Source: Candidatus Bipolaricaulota bacterium (GTDB taxonomy: Bacteria > Bipolaricaulota > Bipolaricaulia > UBA7950 > UBA9294). Taken from it: DNA of 20,573 bases. Location: NCBI GenBank assembly GCA_003979035.1, contig RXOA01000110.1:1-20573 (forward strand). Reading direction: 5' to 3'. Of this stretch, positions 1 through 7,263 are shown one piece after another (within the stretch, counting starts at the first letter, position 1; the number at the start of each line of letters is the position of its first letter). The notes under the pieces were generated by a model. The model saw only the letters and a list, made by a program, of their open reading frames with translations, did no database searches and was not told the DNA's origin. Position numbers and translations under genes: made by a program.

Positions 1-226
1 CACCGGAAGGCAGGCGCTCCGAAACCTTGATTTCACGGTAGATGCCATGATGCGCGGAGGCGAAGTCGACAACGAGCGTCTCCGTCACGTGCAAGCTGGA
101 CGGAGGCTGGACATCGAGCTCGGCGCGAAAGTCCGCAACCCGCAGGGAAGCACCGGCTATCGATGACCAGCAGATCAACACCAAGACCACGAGAGACGTG
201 ACGCGTCTGACGCCACCGCGGCGCAT
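1..226 (-). CDS. DUF2207-type membrane protein, N-terminal part
   Basis: This is the 5' end of a gene that runs off the left edge of the window; 75 codons are visible. The protein starts with a basic stretch and a hydrophobic segment (about residues 9-26) ending in SIAGA, a signal peptide or signal anchor. A beta-rich domain follows, with VTETLVVDFASAHHGIYREI near residues 45-64. The pattern of 'TET..V.F....HGIYR.I' is characteristic of DUF2207 (YciQ-like) predicted membrane proteins. The start ATG overlaps the lemA stop by one base (TGATG), so translation is probably coupled. LemA followed by a DUF2207 protein is a common bacterial gene pair. The function is unknown, and the rest of the protein, normally several membrane helices and a low-complexity tail, lies outside the window. 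Confidence 0.75.
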   Translation of the reverse strand, partial: MRRGGVRRVTSLVVLVLICWSSIAGASLRVADFRAELDVQPPSSLHVTETLVVDFASAHHGIYREIKVSERLPSG

Positions 227-783
227 CACTTGAAACTCACTTCCGGTGCTTCGCGCTGTTCCGCATCCTCAAGCTGGTAGAAATCCCGCGCCTGGAAGCG
301 GAATAGTCCCGAAATCAGATTGTTTGGGAACACGGCAATTCGGGTGTTGTAATCTCGTACGACGGCATTGTAGTAGCGGCGGGCACGTTCGATCTCCTGC
401 TCGACCGTCTCCAGCGTCCCCTGCAGCTGTAGGAAATTGGTGTTCGCCTTCAGTTCGGGGTAGTTCTCGGCGACAGCAAACAGCGTCTTCAACGCTCCCG
501 CGAGCCCGGCGTCAGCCGCCGCCTGCTCAGCAGGGCCACTGGCATTTACCGCGCGCGCGCGCGCTTCCGTGACCTCACGGAACACCGACTCCTCATGCGT
601 CGCGTACCCCTTGACGGCTGCAACGAGGTTTGGAATAAGATCCCATCGACGCTTGAGCTGGGTATCGATGTCCCTCCACGCTTCTTCGGCTCGAATCCGC
701 AACCGGACAAGGCCGTTGTAGGCAAACACAACCCATCCACCAATCACGACAACCACGATGAGCACGATGTAACCGGGATTCAT
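226..783 (-). CDS. lemA: LemA family protein
   Basis: The product has 185 residues, the usual LemA length. One N-terminal membrane helix (about residues 4-22) is followed by a helical cytoplasmic-type domain. That domain carries the family signatures YNGLVRLRIRAEEAWRDID, KRRWDLIPNLVAAVKGYA, TEARARAVNA, NFLQLQGTLETVE and the C-terminal YNAVVRDYNTRIAVFPNN. The frame stays open upstream to position 909. I chose the ATG at 783 because AAGGAG lies just upstream (790-795 on the plus strand) and because LemA proteins begin directly with the membrane helix. It forms an operon with the downstream DUF2207 gene. LemA proteins are membrane-anchored and broadly distributed, and their exact role is unresolved; the identification is firm but the function is not. 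Confidence 0.95.
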   Translation of the reverse strand: MNPGYIVLIVVVVIGGWVVFAYNGLVRLRIRAEEAWRDIDTQLKRRWDLIPNLVAAVKGYATHEESVFREVTEARARAVNASGPAEQAAADAGLAGALKTLFAVAENYPELKANTNFLQLQGTLETVEQEIERARRYYNAVVRDYNTRIAVFPNNLISGLFRFQARDFYQLEDAEQREAPEVSFK

Positions 784-810
784 GACCCACTCCTTTCGTT
801 CATCGACCAC

Positions 811-816
811 ATTGTA
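811..816 (-). promoter_or_regulatory. Possible -10 box for lemA
   Basis: Read on the minus strand this is TACAAT, close to the sigma70 -10 consensus and about 28 bases upstream of the lemA start. No good -35 box lies at 16-18 bases: TTGCCG is present but 22 bases away. The call is weak. Confidence 0.25.
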
Positions 817-903
817 GCGTAGCGGGAGACGATCGAGGCGGCAATCGACCTTGGTGCTCGAACAGCAATCGGATGAACAAAGCGCTCCGTCGCTGTATCG
901 GCG

Positions 904-933
904 TTGCACAGTTCATGGTCCGCTGGATATCAT
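904..933 (+). promoter_or_regulatory. Candidate sigma70-type promoter of the serine operon
   Basis: TTGCAC (904-909) and TATCAT (928-933) are separated by 18 bases and lie about 45 bases upstream of the aminotransferase start. The rest of the 784-978 intergenic stretch, between divergent genes, shows no other clear element. Confidence 0.4.
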
Positions 934-966
934 TCGCCGACACTGCAGCATACCTCATGCGAACCC

Positions 967-973
967 GAGGAGG
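967..973 (+). promoter_or_regulatory. Ribosome binding site fixing the aminotransferase start
   Basis: GAGGAGG lies 5 bases before the ATG at 979. It selects this start over the in-frame upstream ATG at 904, which would add 25 residues unlike the family. Confidence 0.8.
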
Positions 974-978
974 TCGCC

Positions 979-2046
979 ATGCATCACCGTCTCTTCACCC
1001 CCGGACCGACCGAAGTGCGGCCGGAGATCCTTAAGGAACTCTCGACTCCCCAGATCCATCACCGTGCCCCTGAATTCTCTTCGTTGTATGCCGAGATCCA
1101 AGCAAAGCTTCAAGCTCTCCTGTACACCGAAAATCCAGTCCTGTTGTTCACATCTTCGTCGACCGGGGCGATGGAATCTGCGGTGACGAACCTTGTCGAG
1201 AAACGCTGTCTGAATCTCGTCAACGGGGCTTTCTCCGAGCGCTGGCATGAGATCACTTCCGGGAACGGCGTGCCGTGTGACGCCTTCGAGCTCCCGTGGG
1301 ATGTCGCCATCAAGCCGGAGATGGTGGACGAGCAGCTTCGCACCGGGAAGTACGATGCCGTCACACTGGTCTTCAACGAAACCTCAACCGGCATGATGAA
1401 TCCCCTGCCCGAAATTGCCGATGTCGTACGGCAGCACCCGGATGTATTCCTTCTCGTGGATGCGGTTAGCGGAATGGCCGGGGCCAAGATCGAGACGGAC
1501 AAACTGGGCATCGATTTCGTCCTCGCCGGCGTCCAGAAAGCATTCGCCCTTCCCGCCGGGCTCGCCGTTGCTGCCGTAAGCGAGCGAGCGTTCGCCCGCG
1601 CCGAGGCGGTTCCTCCGCGGAGCTACTACTTCAATCTGAACCACATGTACAAGTCGCACAAGAAGAACCAGACGCCTTCCACGCCTGCGATTCCGCACAT
1701 GTACGCCCTCAAGGCCCAACTCGATGACATGTTCGAGGAAGGGATCGAGAACCGCTTTGCCCGACACGATAAGATGGCAACCATCGTCCAAGCCTGGGCC
1801 AAGAAGCATTTCGACATCTATCCGGAAGAGGGCTATTGGTCGAAGACGCTGACGTGCGTCAAGAACACACGGGAAGTAGATGTTTCCGGCATGATTGCAG
1901 CTCTGATTGAGAAGTACGGAGTCCGCATCTCCAACGGCTACGGTGCCATCAAGGGGAAGACGTTCCGTATTGCGCACATGGGCGACACTCAGATCGATGA
2001 AATCGAAGGTCTGCTGCGCGTTATCGAGATTGAGCTCGGCCTTTAG
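979..2046 (+). CDS. Class V pyridoxal-phosphate aminotransferase (serine-pyruvate/alanine-glyoxylate/phosphoserine type)
   Basis: The product is a 355-residue fold-type I, class V aminotransferase. It opens with FTPGPTEVRPEIL and continues with IHHRAPEF, the signature of the alanine-glyoxylate/serine-pyruvate group. The substrate-loop motif LFTSSSTGAME lies near residues 56-66, LLVDAVSG near 158-165 supplies the Asp (D161) that binds the PLP ring nitrogen, and GVQKAFALPAG supplies the Schiff-base lysine (K187). The next gene encodes a 3-phosphoglycerate-dehydrogenase-like protein. The likely role is therefore amination of phosphohydroxypyruvate or hydroxypyruvate (with glyoxylate or pyruvate as alternatives) in serine synthesis or interconversion. 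The sequence alone does not separate these substrates, so no gene symbol is given. The spacer to the next gene is 17 bases, consistent with one transcript. Confidence 0.92.
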   Translation: MHHRLFTPGPTEVRPEILKELSTPQIHHRAPEFSSLYAEIQAKLQALLYTENPVLLFTSSSTGAMESAVTNLVEKRCLNLVNGAFSERWHEITSGNGVPCDAFELPWDVAIKPEMVDEQLRTGKYDAVTLVFNETSTGMMNPLPEIADVVRQHPDVFLLVDAVSGMAGAKIETDKLGIDFVLAGVQKAFALPAGLAVAAVSERAFARAEAVPPRSYYFNLNHMYKSHKKNQTPSTPAIPHMYALKAQLDDMFEEGIENRFARHDKMATIVQAWAKKHFDIYPEEGYWSKTLTCVKNTREVDVSGMIAALIEKYGVRISNGYGAIKGKTFRIAHMGDTQIDEIEGLLRVIEIELGL

Positions 2047-2063
2047 GCCGGAAGGAGGGTGCC

Positions 2064-2990
2064 ATGGCGTTCAAAGTTCTCGTATCCGATCCTCTTGCCG
2101 CCGATGCCGTCGCGGCGATGCGCGAAGCCGGACTCACCGTGGATGAGAAGACCGACCTCTCTGTCGATCAACTCATCGCCGAAATCCCGGCCTACCATGC
2201 CATCGTAATTCGCAGCGCCACCAAAGTGCGCCGACCGATCATCGACGCTGCAAGCCGTTTGAAGCTGATCGTGCGCGCCGGTGTCGGCCTGGATAACGTA
2301 GATACCGAGTATGCCCAGTCCAAGGGCATCGCCGTTCGCAACACGCCGAGCGCCAGTTCGAATTCCGTTGCTGAACTCGCACTCGGACACATGTTTTCAC
2401 TGGCCCGCAACATCGGACGTGGCACGGTATCGATGAAGCAAGGGAGTTGGGAGAAGAAGGCACTCAAAGGCGTCGAGATCGATGGCAAGACCCTCGGAAT
2501 CGTCGGCATCGGACGGATCGGCCAGTTGTTGGCCAAGAAAGCATCCGCCCTCGGGATGCGCGTTCTTGCGTTCGATGCATTTGTCGGCCAATCACCGCTC
2601 CCCGGCTTGGTGGAGATGACAAGTCTTGCGGATCTCCTCGCCCGGAGCGATTTCGTGTCACTGCACATCCCGTTTGATCCCGAGCGGGGGGCCCTGATCG
2701 GGCCGGATGAGATTGAGGGGATGAAGAACGGCGCGTTCCTCATCAACTGTGCCCGAGGCGGAGTCGTCGATGAAGCCGCGTTGGCCGCAGCATTGGCCGC
2801 CGGGAAGCTCGCCGGCACCGCGCTCGATGTGTTCGCGGAAGAACCGCCGGCAAGCGATCACCCCCTGTTTGCCCAGCCCAATCTCTCGCTCACGCCGCAC
2901 ATCGGTGCATCCACCAGAGAGGCACAGGCGCGCGTCGGCGCAGAAGCGGCGGCGGTCATCATCGAGTTTTCACGCACGGCGACAACGTAG
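2064..2990 (+). CDS. serA: D-3-phosphoglycerate dehydrogenase, short form without ACT domain
   Basis: This 308-residue D-2-hydroxyacid dehydrogenase uses NAD(H). The nucleotide-binding motif GIVGIGRIGQ (residues 145-154) has the G-x-G-x-x-G glycines at 148, 150 and 153. The catalytic Arg is R231 in NCARGG, the catalytic Glu is E260 in DVFAEEP, and the catalytic His is H279 in TPHIG. RAGVGLDNVD (71-80) and NTPSASSNSVAELALG (93-108) match the SerA branch. The protein stops right after the closing helices, so the C-terminal ACT or intervening regulatory domains of longer SerA enzymes are absent and classical serine feedback through them is not expected. A strong ribosome binding site (GGAAGGAGG) precedes the ATG. 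Context with an aminotransferase supports serine synthesis; glycerate or hydroxypyruvate reduction is the alternative. Confidence 0.92.
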   Translation: MAFKVLVSDPLAADAVAAMREAGLTVDEKTDLSVDQLIAEIPAYHAIVIRSATKVRRPIIDAASRLKLIVRAGVGLDNVDTEYAQSKGIAVRNTPSASSNSVAELALGHMFSLARNIGRGTVSMKQGSWEKKALKGVEIDGKTLGIVGIGRIGQLLAKKASALGMRVLAFDAFVGQSPLPGLVEMTSLADLLARSDFVSLHIPFDPERGALIGPDEIEGMKNGAFLINCARGGVVDEAALAAALAAGKLAGTALDVFAEEPPASDHPLFAQPNLSLTPHIGASTREAQARVGAEAAAVIIEFSRTATT

Positions 2991-3014
2991 GCCTAGAAGA
3001 CGAGAGGAGAAGTC

Positions 3015-4316
3015 ATGGCTCAGATCATCCCGTTCCGCGGAATCCGCTACAGTCCAGAGTTTGTCGCCGACATAAGCGACGTCGTCGCACCGCCGTACGA
3101 CCGCGTCTACCCGGACGTTCAGGACGCCTGCTATGATCGCCATCCGAACAACATCGTTCGCATCATCAAAGGACGCGCAGAACCGACCGACAATGACGGC
3201 AACAATGTGTACACGCGCGCCGCGACCTACTTGAGGACATGGTTGGAACGCGGTGTCTTGATTCGAGACAAGGTGCCGACGATCTACGCCTACAACCAGA
3301 CCTATTCGTTCAGCGGCAAGACATTCACGCGCAAGGGCGTGATCGCCCTCGGCCGTTTGGAGCCGGACCGGGTCCACGCCCACGAGAAGACGCTCCGTGG
3401 TCCAAAAGAAGACCGGCTGCGGCTGATGCGGGCGACCGAAGCCAACTTCGGGCACATTTTCATGCTGTACTCCGACCCCGAGCGAATTGCCGACATCGCC
3501 GTCACGCAGGCGATTCATGGCTGTCCTCCTTTGATGGAGGCACACGACGCCGACGGCAATCTTCATCAGGTGTGGGGCATCACATCTCCCGAGGTCATCG
3601 GCACGGTTCAGGAAGCGATGTCGGCCAGGGAGCTCTACATCGCCGATGGACATCACCGATATGAGACGGCGGTCACCTATATGGACGAGTGCACGCAGCG
3701 AGGATGGAAGCCGGCAGCACCGGAGTCTTTCGATGTCCGGATGATGACCTTGTTCAACATCGATGAGCCCGGGATGACGATTCGTCCGATCCATCGCCTT
3801 GTGCACGCGCTTCCCCCAGAGAGAGTCCTCTCGTTCTTCGAACGCGCTTCCGAGCACTTCACCCTTGTCGAAGTCGCGGATCGTGATGCGGCGCTCGCGG
3901 CGCTCGCCGCCAACCGTTCGAAGCACGCTTTCGCCTGCTTCGCGGGGGGCCGTTGGGCCGTGCTCGTGTTGCCTGACGGCACCGATATCGAAGCCATCGT
4001 TTCCGGGGCCGCGTCAGCGGAGTACAAGTCCCTCGATGTTTCGATTCTCCATGCCGCCGTGCTCGATAACCTCCTCGGAATCGACGCCGCGGCGCTCGAA
4101 GAACAGACCCACCTGACGTACACCGTGGATTCCGCGGACGGAGAGGCGCAAGTTCGCGGAGGAAGCGAGCAGCTGCTGATTCTGTTGAACCCGACCACCC
4201 CCGGACAGGTGCGCCGTATTGCCGATTTCGGCGAGAAGATGCCCCAGAAGTCCACGGATTTCTATCCGAAACTCTTGACCGGCCTTGTCCTATCGAAGAT
4301 GGAGATCGACCGCTAG
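3015..4316 (+). CDS. DUF1015 family protein
   Basis: The 433-residue product has the usual DUF1015 (PF06245) length. It opens with the family signature IIPFRGIRYSPEFVADISDV and APPYD. Other family-like blocks are HEKTLRGPKEDRLRLM (123-138) and LYIADGHHRYETA (about 207-219). It has no signal peptide or membrane helix, so it is cytoplasmic. A GAGAGGAG ribosome binding site precedes the ATG, and the gene sits 24 bases after serA as the last of the operon. Aminotransferase, SerA and DUF1015 side by side suggests a role in serine metabolism. The DGHHR motif resembles the active-site G-x-x-R motif of ParB/sulfiredoxin-fold proteins, which include serine kinases. That link is my inference; no biochemical role is established from the sequence. 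Confidence 0.9.
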   Translation: MAQIIPFRGIRYSPEFVADISDVVAPPYDRVYPDVQDACYDRHPNNIVRIIKGRAEPTDNDGNNVYTRAATYLRTWLERGVLIRDKVPTIYAYNQTYSFSGKTFTRKGVIALGRLEPDRVHAHEKTLRGPKEDRLRLMRATEANFGHIFMLYSDPERIADIAVTQAIHGCPPLMEAHDADGNLHQVWGITSPEVIGTVQEAMSARELYIADGHHRYETAVTYMDECTQRGWKPAAPESFDVRMMTLFNIDEPGMTIRPIHRLVHALPPERVLSFFERASEHFTLVEVADRDAALAALAANRSKHAFACFAGGRWAVLVLPDGTDIEAIVSGAASAEYKSLDVSILHAAVLDNLLGIDAAALEEQTHLTYTVDSADGEAQVRGGSEQLLILLNPTTPGQVRRIADFGEKMPQKSTDFYPKLLTGLVLSKMEIDR

Positions 4317-4333
4317 CCCCGGTCCGTTCGCCT

Positions 4334-4374
4334 CGAAACGGGTGGCACACGTGACGGCTGTCCCACCCGTTTCG
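4334..4374 (+). terminator. Strong hairpin ending the serine operon
   Basis: CGAAACGGGTGG (4334-4345) and CCACCCGTTTCG (4363-4374) form a perfect 12-bp stem around a 17-base loop, 17 bases after the DUF1015 stop. No T-rich run follows (GACAAACCAACAACCC). It may need a factor, act as a processing or mRNA-stabilising hairpin, or serve as an operator for the next gene. Confidence 0.55.
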
Positions 4375-4484
4375 GACAAACCAACAACCCTTCCCTCTCA
4401 GGTTTCCCGCGCATACGCTCCGGTGCCCGTTACGCTTGATGGCGGTGGATTGCTGCTTCGTCGGGAGAAGAGGAGGTAGTTAGG

Positions 4485-5693
4485 ATGTCGACACGCAGTT
4501 TCTCGAAATGGGCGGCCATTGCAGTTCTCATGGTCGCAGTAGGTGTCGTCGGCTGGGCTGACATCGAAAGCGATACCGATCCGGTCGCGTTTTCCATGCC
4601 TGATTTCGGTGGCGTGATCGCTTTTGACGTTTCATTGACGCCCGTCCCCCCTCTCTCGTACGACATCGCGGCCCAACTGTCGTTGGACGCACGACTCGGC
4701 TGGTTCTCCCTCTCTTCTGAGACCCAGTTCAGTCTTTCCGGCTTCGAATTCGAACGATTGATCCTCGGCGCCGCCCTAGGCGCAATCATGCTCACAGAAC
4801 GGCTTGACTTCGATCCGCTCTTCGCATGGAACCAGTTGGGGATGGACGTTGAGTTCCTCGGCATTGCCTTGGGAGTGGACCTGATTCTTGCCGACATCAG
4901 CACCGCACCTCCTTCCGTGTACAGCATGGCAGGCATCCTTGAATTCGAGACATCGTTCGATTTCGGCGTTTCCGTTCTCTCTTTGACCGGTTTTGGCGCG
5001 ACCGACCTGCTCGAAAGCCACCAAGCTTCGGCAACTCCACTTGCAGCGGACCTGCTCGGATTGCTCGATCATGTCGATGGTCTCTGTGTCGATGAAGAAG
5101 CACCGAATCCGACGATTCTGCCGGGCTTCTACTTCGAGGAACAGGATCTTCAGTTCAGCTTCTCGGCTCTCGGACTTCTGGTTTCAAGCACGACCGAGTT
5201 CTCTTGGACAGGGATCTCGAGACAGACGATCGAATTCGGCTTCCAATTCGCCGATCCGCAGATCGCGTTCCTCCTTGCTCTGTCACTCGACATTCCCATC
5301 GCGGTTGACGAGATTGTCTTGCTCGTCGACCTTCAGGTCTTCCCGGTGCGATTCACATCGCACACCGTGTTCGCCGCACCCTTGCCCCCGACCCTCCTTC
5401 CCATCCAATTTGAGTCGCAGCGATTCGGACTAGGAATGGAGTTCCTTGGAGCGCTATGGACAACGGTTCTGGACTTCGATTCAACGTTCCTATTCGAACG
5501 TCTTCAGATCGGAATCGAGGCCGAAATCGGTCCGGCAATGATCACGAGCTTGACAACCTTCGCCGCCGCCGGTTTCCAGGAGCAGTGCCTCCGCGCAAAC
5601 GTGACATTCTCTGGAATCACGTTGTCTACATCGGTACGATTCGACATGTCGGGCTTGGTCGAACTGGCATTCGGGTTTGCTCTTTCGTTCTAG
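4485..5693 (+). CDS. Exported beta-rich protein, probable outer-membrane barrel, unknown family
   Basis: I do not recognise this 402-residue protein. It has a clear signal peptide (MSTRSFSKWAAIAVLMVAVGV...GWA, cleavage near residue 25). Many alternating hydrophobic/polar strands follow, rich in Phe, Leu and Ser. It ends LAFGFALSF, and a C-terminal Phe with alternating hydrophobics is the usual BAM recognition signal of outer-membrane beta-barrels. Two stretches look alike: an N-terminal one with FERLILGAALGAIMLT and a C-terminal one with FERLQIGIEAEIGPAMIT. EFLG followed by a further strand also occurs in both halves, so an internal duplication is possible. The ATG at 4485 is preceded by AGAGGAGG. 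A sigma-like gene begins four bases after its stop, so the two are probably co-transcribed. The barrel call is inferred from strand pattern and terminus. Confidence 0.75.
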   Translation: MSTRSFSKWAAIAVLMVAVGVVGWADIESDTDPVAFSMPDFGGVIAFDVSLTPVPPLSYDIAAQLSLDARLGWFSLSSETQFSLSGFEFERLILGAALGAIMLTERLDFDPLFAWNQLGMDVEFLGIALGVDLILADISTAPPSVYSMAGILEFETSFDFGVSVLSLTGFGATDLLESHQASATPLAADLLGLLDHVDGLCVDEEAPNPTILPGFYFEEQDLQFSFSALGLLVSSTTEFSWTGISRQTIEFGFQFADPQIAFLLALSLDIPIAVDEIVLLVDLQVFPVRFTSHTVFAAPLPPTLLPIQFESQRFGLGMEFLGALWTTVLDFDSTFLFERLQIGIEAEIGPAMITSLTTFAAAGFQEQCLRANVTFSGITLSTSVRFDMSGLVELAFGFALSF

Positions 5694-5697
5694 CCTC

Positions 5698-6384
5698 ATG
5701 AGTGCTTCCACCCACGGCCGCTCCGACCCGGATCCCAGTGAAGCCTACAACCTCGAAGCTCTGCTGCGACAGCTTCGAGCGACCACCGACCCGGCTTTGT
5801 CTCATCAGCTCCAAGAAAGGATCCTCGCTGACACGATGCCGTGGGTCGAGGAGATCGTCGACCATCAACTTCCGCCTACCGGATTCCCTCGAGAAGCGCT
5901 GGTTCGCGCCGGCTATCTCGGATTGCTGAGTGCTGTCTGCAACTGGCATCTTTCGCGCGGCAAGCCGTTCCGCAGCTACGCTGACAACCTGATCAAGGGC
6001 GAAATACGGCAGCACGTACGTGACCATGTCGCAAAGCCGCGGGTGCCTCATTGGCTTGCGGATATCAATCGCCAGGTCGACGAAGCGGAGAGAACGTTCC
6101 GACTGAAGTATGACCGTTTGCCGACACTCAGTGAGCTATCGAATGAGATCAATCTGACCGAAGAAGCGCTTGCAGAGATCCTCCGTGCACGCGAGACGCT
6201 ACGGTATGTCTCGCTGGATGAGAAGCAGAGGCAGAACGACCCATTGCCGGAGATTCGCTTGGAGAGAATCCGCAACCGTCGCCAAGAACCACTCCCGATC
6301 GAATTGCGGATTCAGATCGCCACCGCGCTTGAACGGCTGGGCGAGCTTCAGGAGACGATTTACCGGAATCTGTTCCCCCTCTAG
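5698..6384 (+). CDS. SigB/SigF/FliA-like RNA polymerase sigma factor with truncated region 4
   Basis: The product has 228 residues. Region 2 spans about 37-112, with LVRAGYLGLLSAV (core binding) and FRSYADNLIKGEIRQHVRDH (-10 recognition). PHWLADINRQVDEAE through RLPTLSELSNEINLTEEALAEIL (about 117-162) is region 3. The start of region 4 (IELRIQIATALERLGELQET) is present, but the frame ends at YRNLFPL before the helix-turn-helix that reads the -35 box. Just past the stop, in the +1 frame at 6410-6463, the translation SLASWGESGFEPSERVTE looks like a missing region 4 helix-turn-helix. The gene may therefore be frameshifted or decaying. Alternatively it is a genuine region-4-less sigma. The start is the ATG 4 bases after the upstream stop; no ribosome binding site is visible, so coupling to the barrel gene is likely. 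A TTG at 5677 is an alternative. Confidence 0.8.
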   Translation: MSASTHGRSDPDPSEAYNLEALLRQLRATTDPALSHQLQERILADTMPWVEEIVDHQLPPTGFPREALVRAGYLGLLSAVCNWHLSRGKPFRSYADNLIKGEIRQHVRDHVAKPRVPHWLADINRQVDEAERTFRLKYDRLPTLSELSNEINLTEEALAEILRARETLRYVSLDEKQRQNDPLPEIRLERIRNRRQEPLPIELRIQIATALERLGELQETIYRNLFPL

Positions 6385-6472
6385 CTTGATCCCCACTTCG
6401 GAGAGGACCTCATTGGCTTCTTGGGGGGAGTCAGGCTTCGAGCCCAGCGAGCGAGTGACCGAGTCAGTGGTC

Positions 6473-6508
6473 CCTGATCCTGATCCCGATCCAGATTCCG
6501 GTCCTCAT
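6473..6508. repeat. Degenerate CCTGAT hexanucleotide repeat
   Basis: Six tandem six-base units (CCTGAT, CCTGAT, CCCGAT, CCAGAT, TCCGGT, CCTCAT) abut the stop codon of the minus-strand gene ending at 6510. The tract lies in the 125-base space between two convergent genes. In one plus-strand frame it reads as an Asp-Pro run (DPDPDPDS). Confidence 0.6.
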
Positions 6509-6509
6509 C

Positions 6510-7061
6510 CTAGTCCGCAACCACGGTATAGAGAACGACCGCTTCCACCGTTTCGATCTCCATCGCATTCGCGGCGAACAAACGAAGATCAACCCGATAC
6601 CGGAGCGACAGCTGGTGCACGCCACGATCTCCGGAAGATACGAACTGCGGGTTTCTCACCGCATCGCAAGTGAGATCCGTGTAGGCATCGCCGGGAAGAA
6701 TCGCCCATGAGAGAATGGGGGCCTGTCCGGGGCCTGCGCCAGTCCCGATCCATCGAACCGGCGCCAGGAGCTCCGCCGTCAAGGTCCATGACGTGTTGGC
6801 GACCACCCTGAGATCGACCGACTCGCTCTGCTCAACATAGCCGCGCTGCCAGTCTTCATCGGTCAATGACGGGAAGACCAGCATCTGCTGATCGCGCGCT
6901 GCGCAGTCGGCAGGCCCGATCGACAAAGCCACGTAGGGGAGGACAGTATACGAAACGGAAGTGTCCGTGGTATTGGTCGTGGCCGCTGCCGTAGCGACGA
7001 CGCACACAACCAGAAGGAGGATACAGATGATTCCCGTCGATCCTCGCTTCAATCTGATCAC
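6510..7061 (-). CDS. Small exported beta-rich protein, possible pilus or surface subunit
   Basis: The product has 183 residues from a GTG start and an N-terminal signal peptide (about residues 1-26: basic VIRLKRG, hydrophobic IICILLLVVCVVATAAA). The mature part is short beta strands: SVSYTVLPYVALSI, SVDLRVVANTSWTLTAEL, and a final VEAVVLYTVVAD. It has two cysteines in the mature part (in ADCAARD and LTCDAV), possibly disulfide-linked. The frame stays open to another GTG at 7160, adding 33 residues without a convincing signal. I preferred 7061 because it puts the signal peptide at the N terminus and follows GAAGGA. The pattern recalls single-Ig-domain secreted subunits such as spore-coat-U/DUF4402-type proteins, but I cannot assign it. 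It is divergent from the chaperone-like gene at 7264, with 202 bases between. Confidence 0.65.
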   Translation of the reverse strand: MIRLKRGSTGIICILLLVVCVVATAAATTNTTDTSVSYTVLPYVALSIGPADCAARDQQMLVFPSLTDEDWQRGYVEQSESVDLRVVANTSWTLTAELLAPVRWIGTGAGPGQAPILSWAILPGDAYTDLTCDAVRNPQFVSSGDRGVHQLSLRYRVDLRLFAANAMEIETVEAVVLYTVVAD

Positions 7062-7222
7062 CGTCCTTCGGTGGCCCGGCTGTCTCCGCACTGGAGATCC
7101 GCGGCTTTGCGTCGCTGTCTCACGACAGGTTTGCCGTTTCGGGAACGTGGAACACGTCACCGCATTTATTTTACCTCACTCTCCTTCGGTTTAGACAGCC
7201 GAGCGCTTCGCCCGCCTCCGCG

Positions 7223-7228
7223 TATAAT
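7223..7228 (+). promoter_or_regulatory. Candidate -10 box for the chaperone-like/usher-like operon
   Basis: A perfect TATAAT lies 35 bases upstream of the ATG at 7264. No consensus -35 is seen at 16-18 bases; TTAGAC (7191-7196) is too far away. An activator or an alternative sigma factor could be involved. The remaining part of the divergent 7062-7263 region holds an AT-rich patch around 7165-7175 but no clear element. Confidence 0.45.
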
Positions 7229-7263
7229 CGAATCATCAGCCAACCGGCATTGGGGAGGAATCC

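Noticed and set aside
2970..3926. 318-residue open frame on the minus strand opposite the DUF1015 gene
   Set aside because: It lies wholly antisense to a well-recognised gene, has an Arg/His-rich composition and shows no family motif; it is a shadow frame of GC-rich coding DNA.
6473..6508. Hexamer repeat as a CRISPR or recombination site
   Set aside because: Units are 6 bases, degenerate and without spacers or an adjacent integrase or cas gene.
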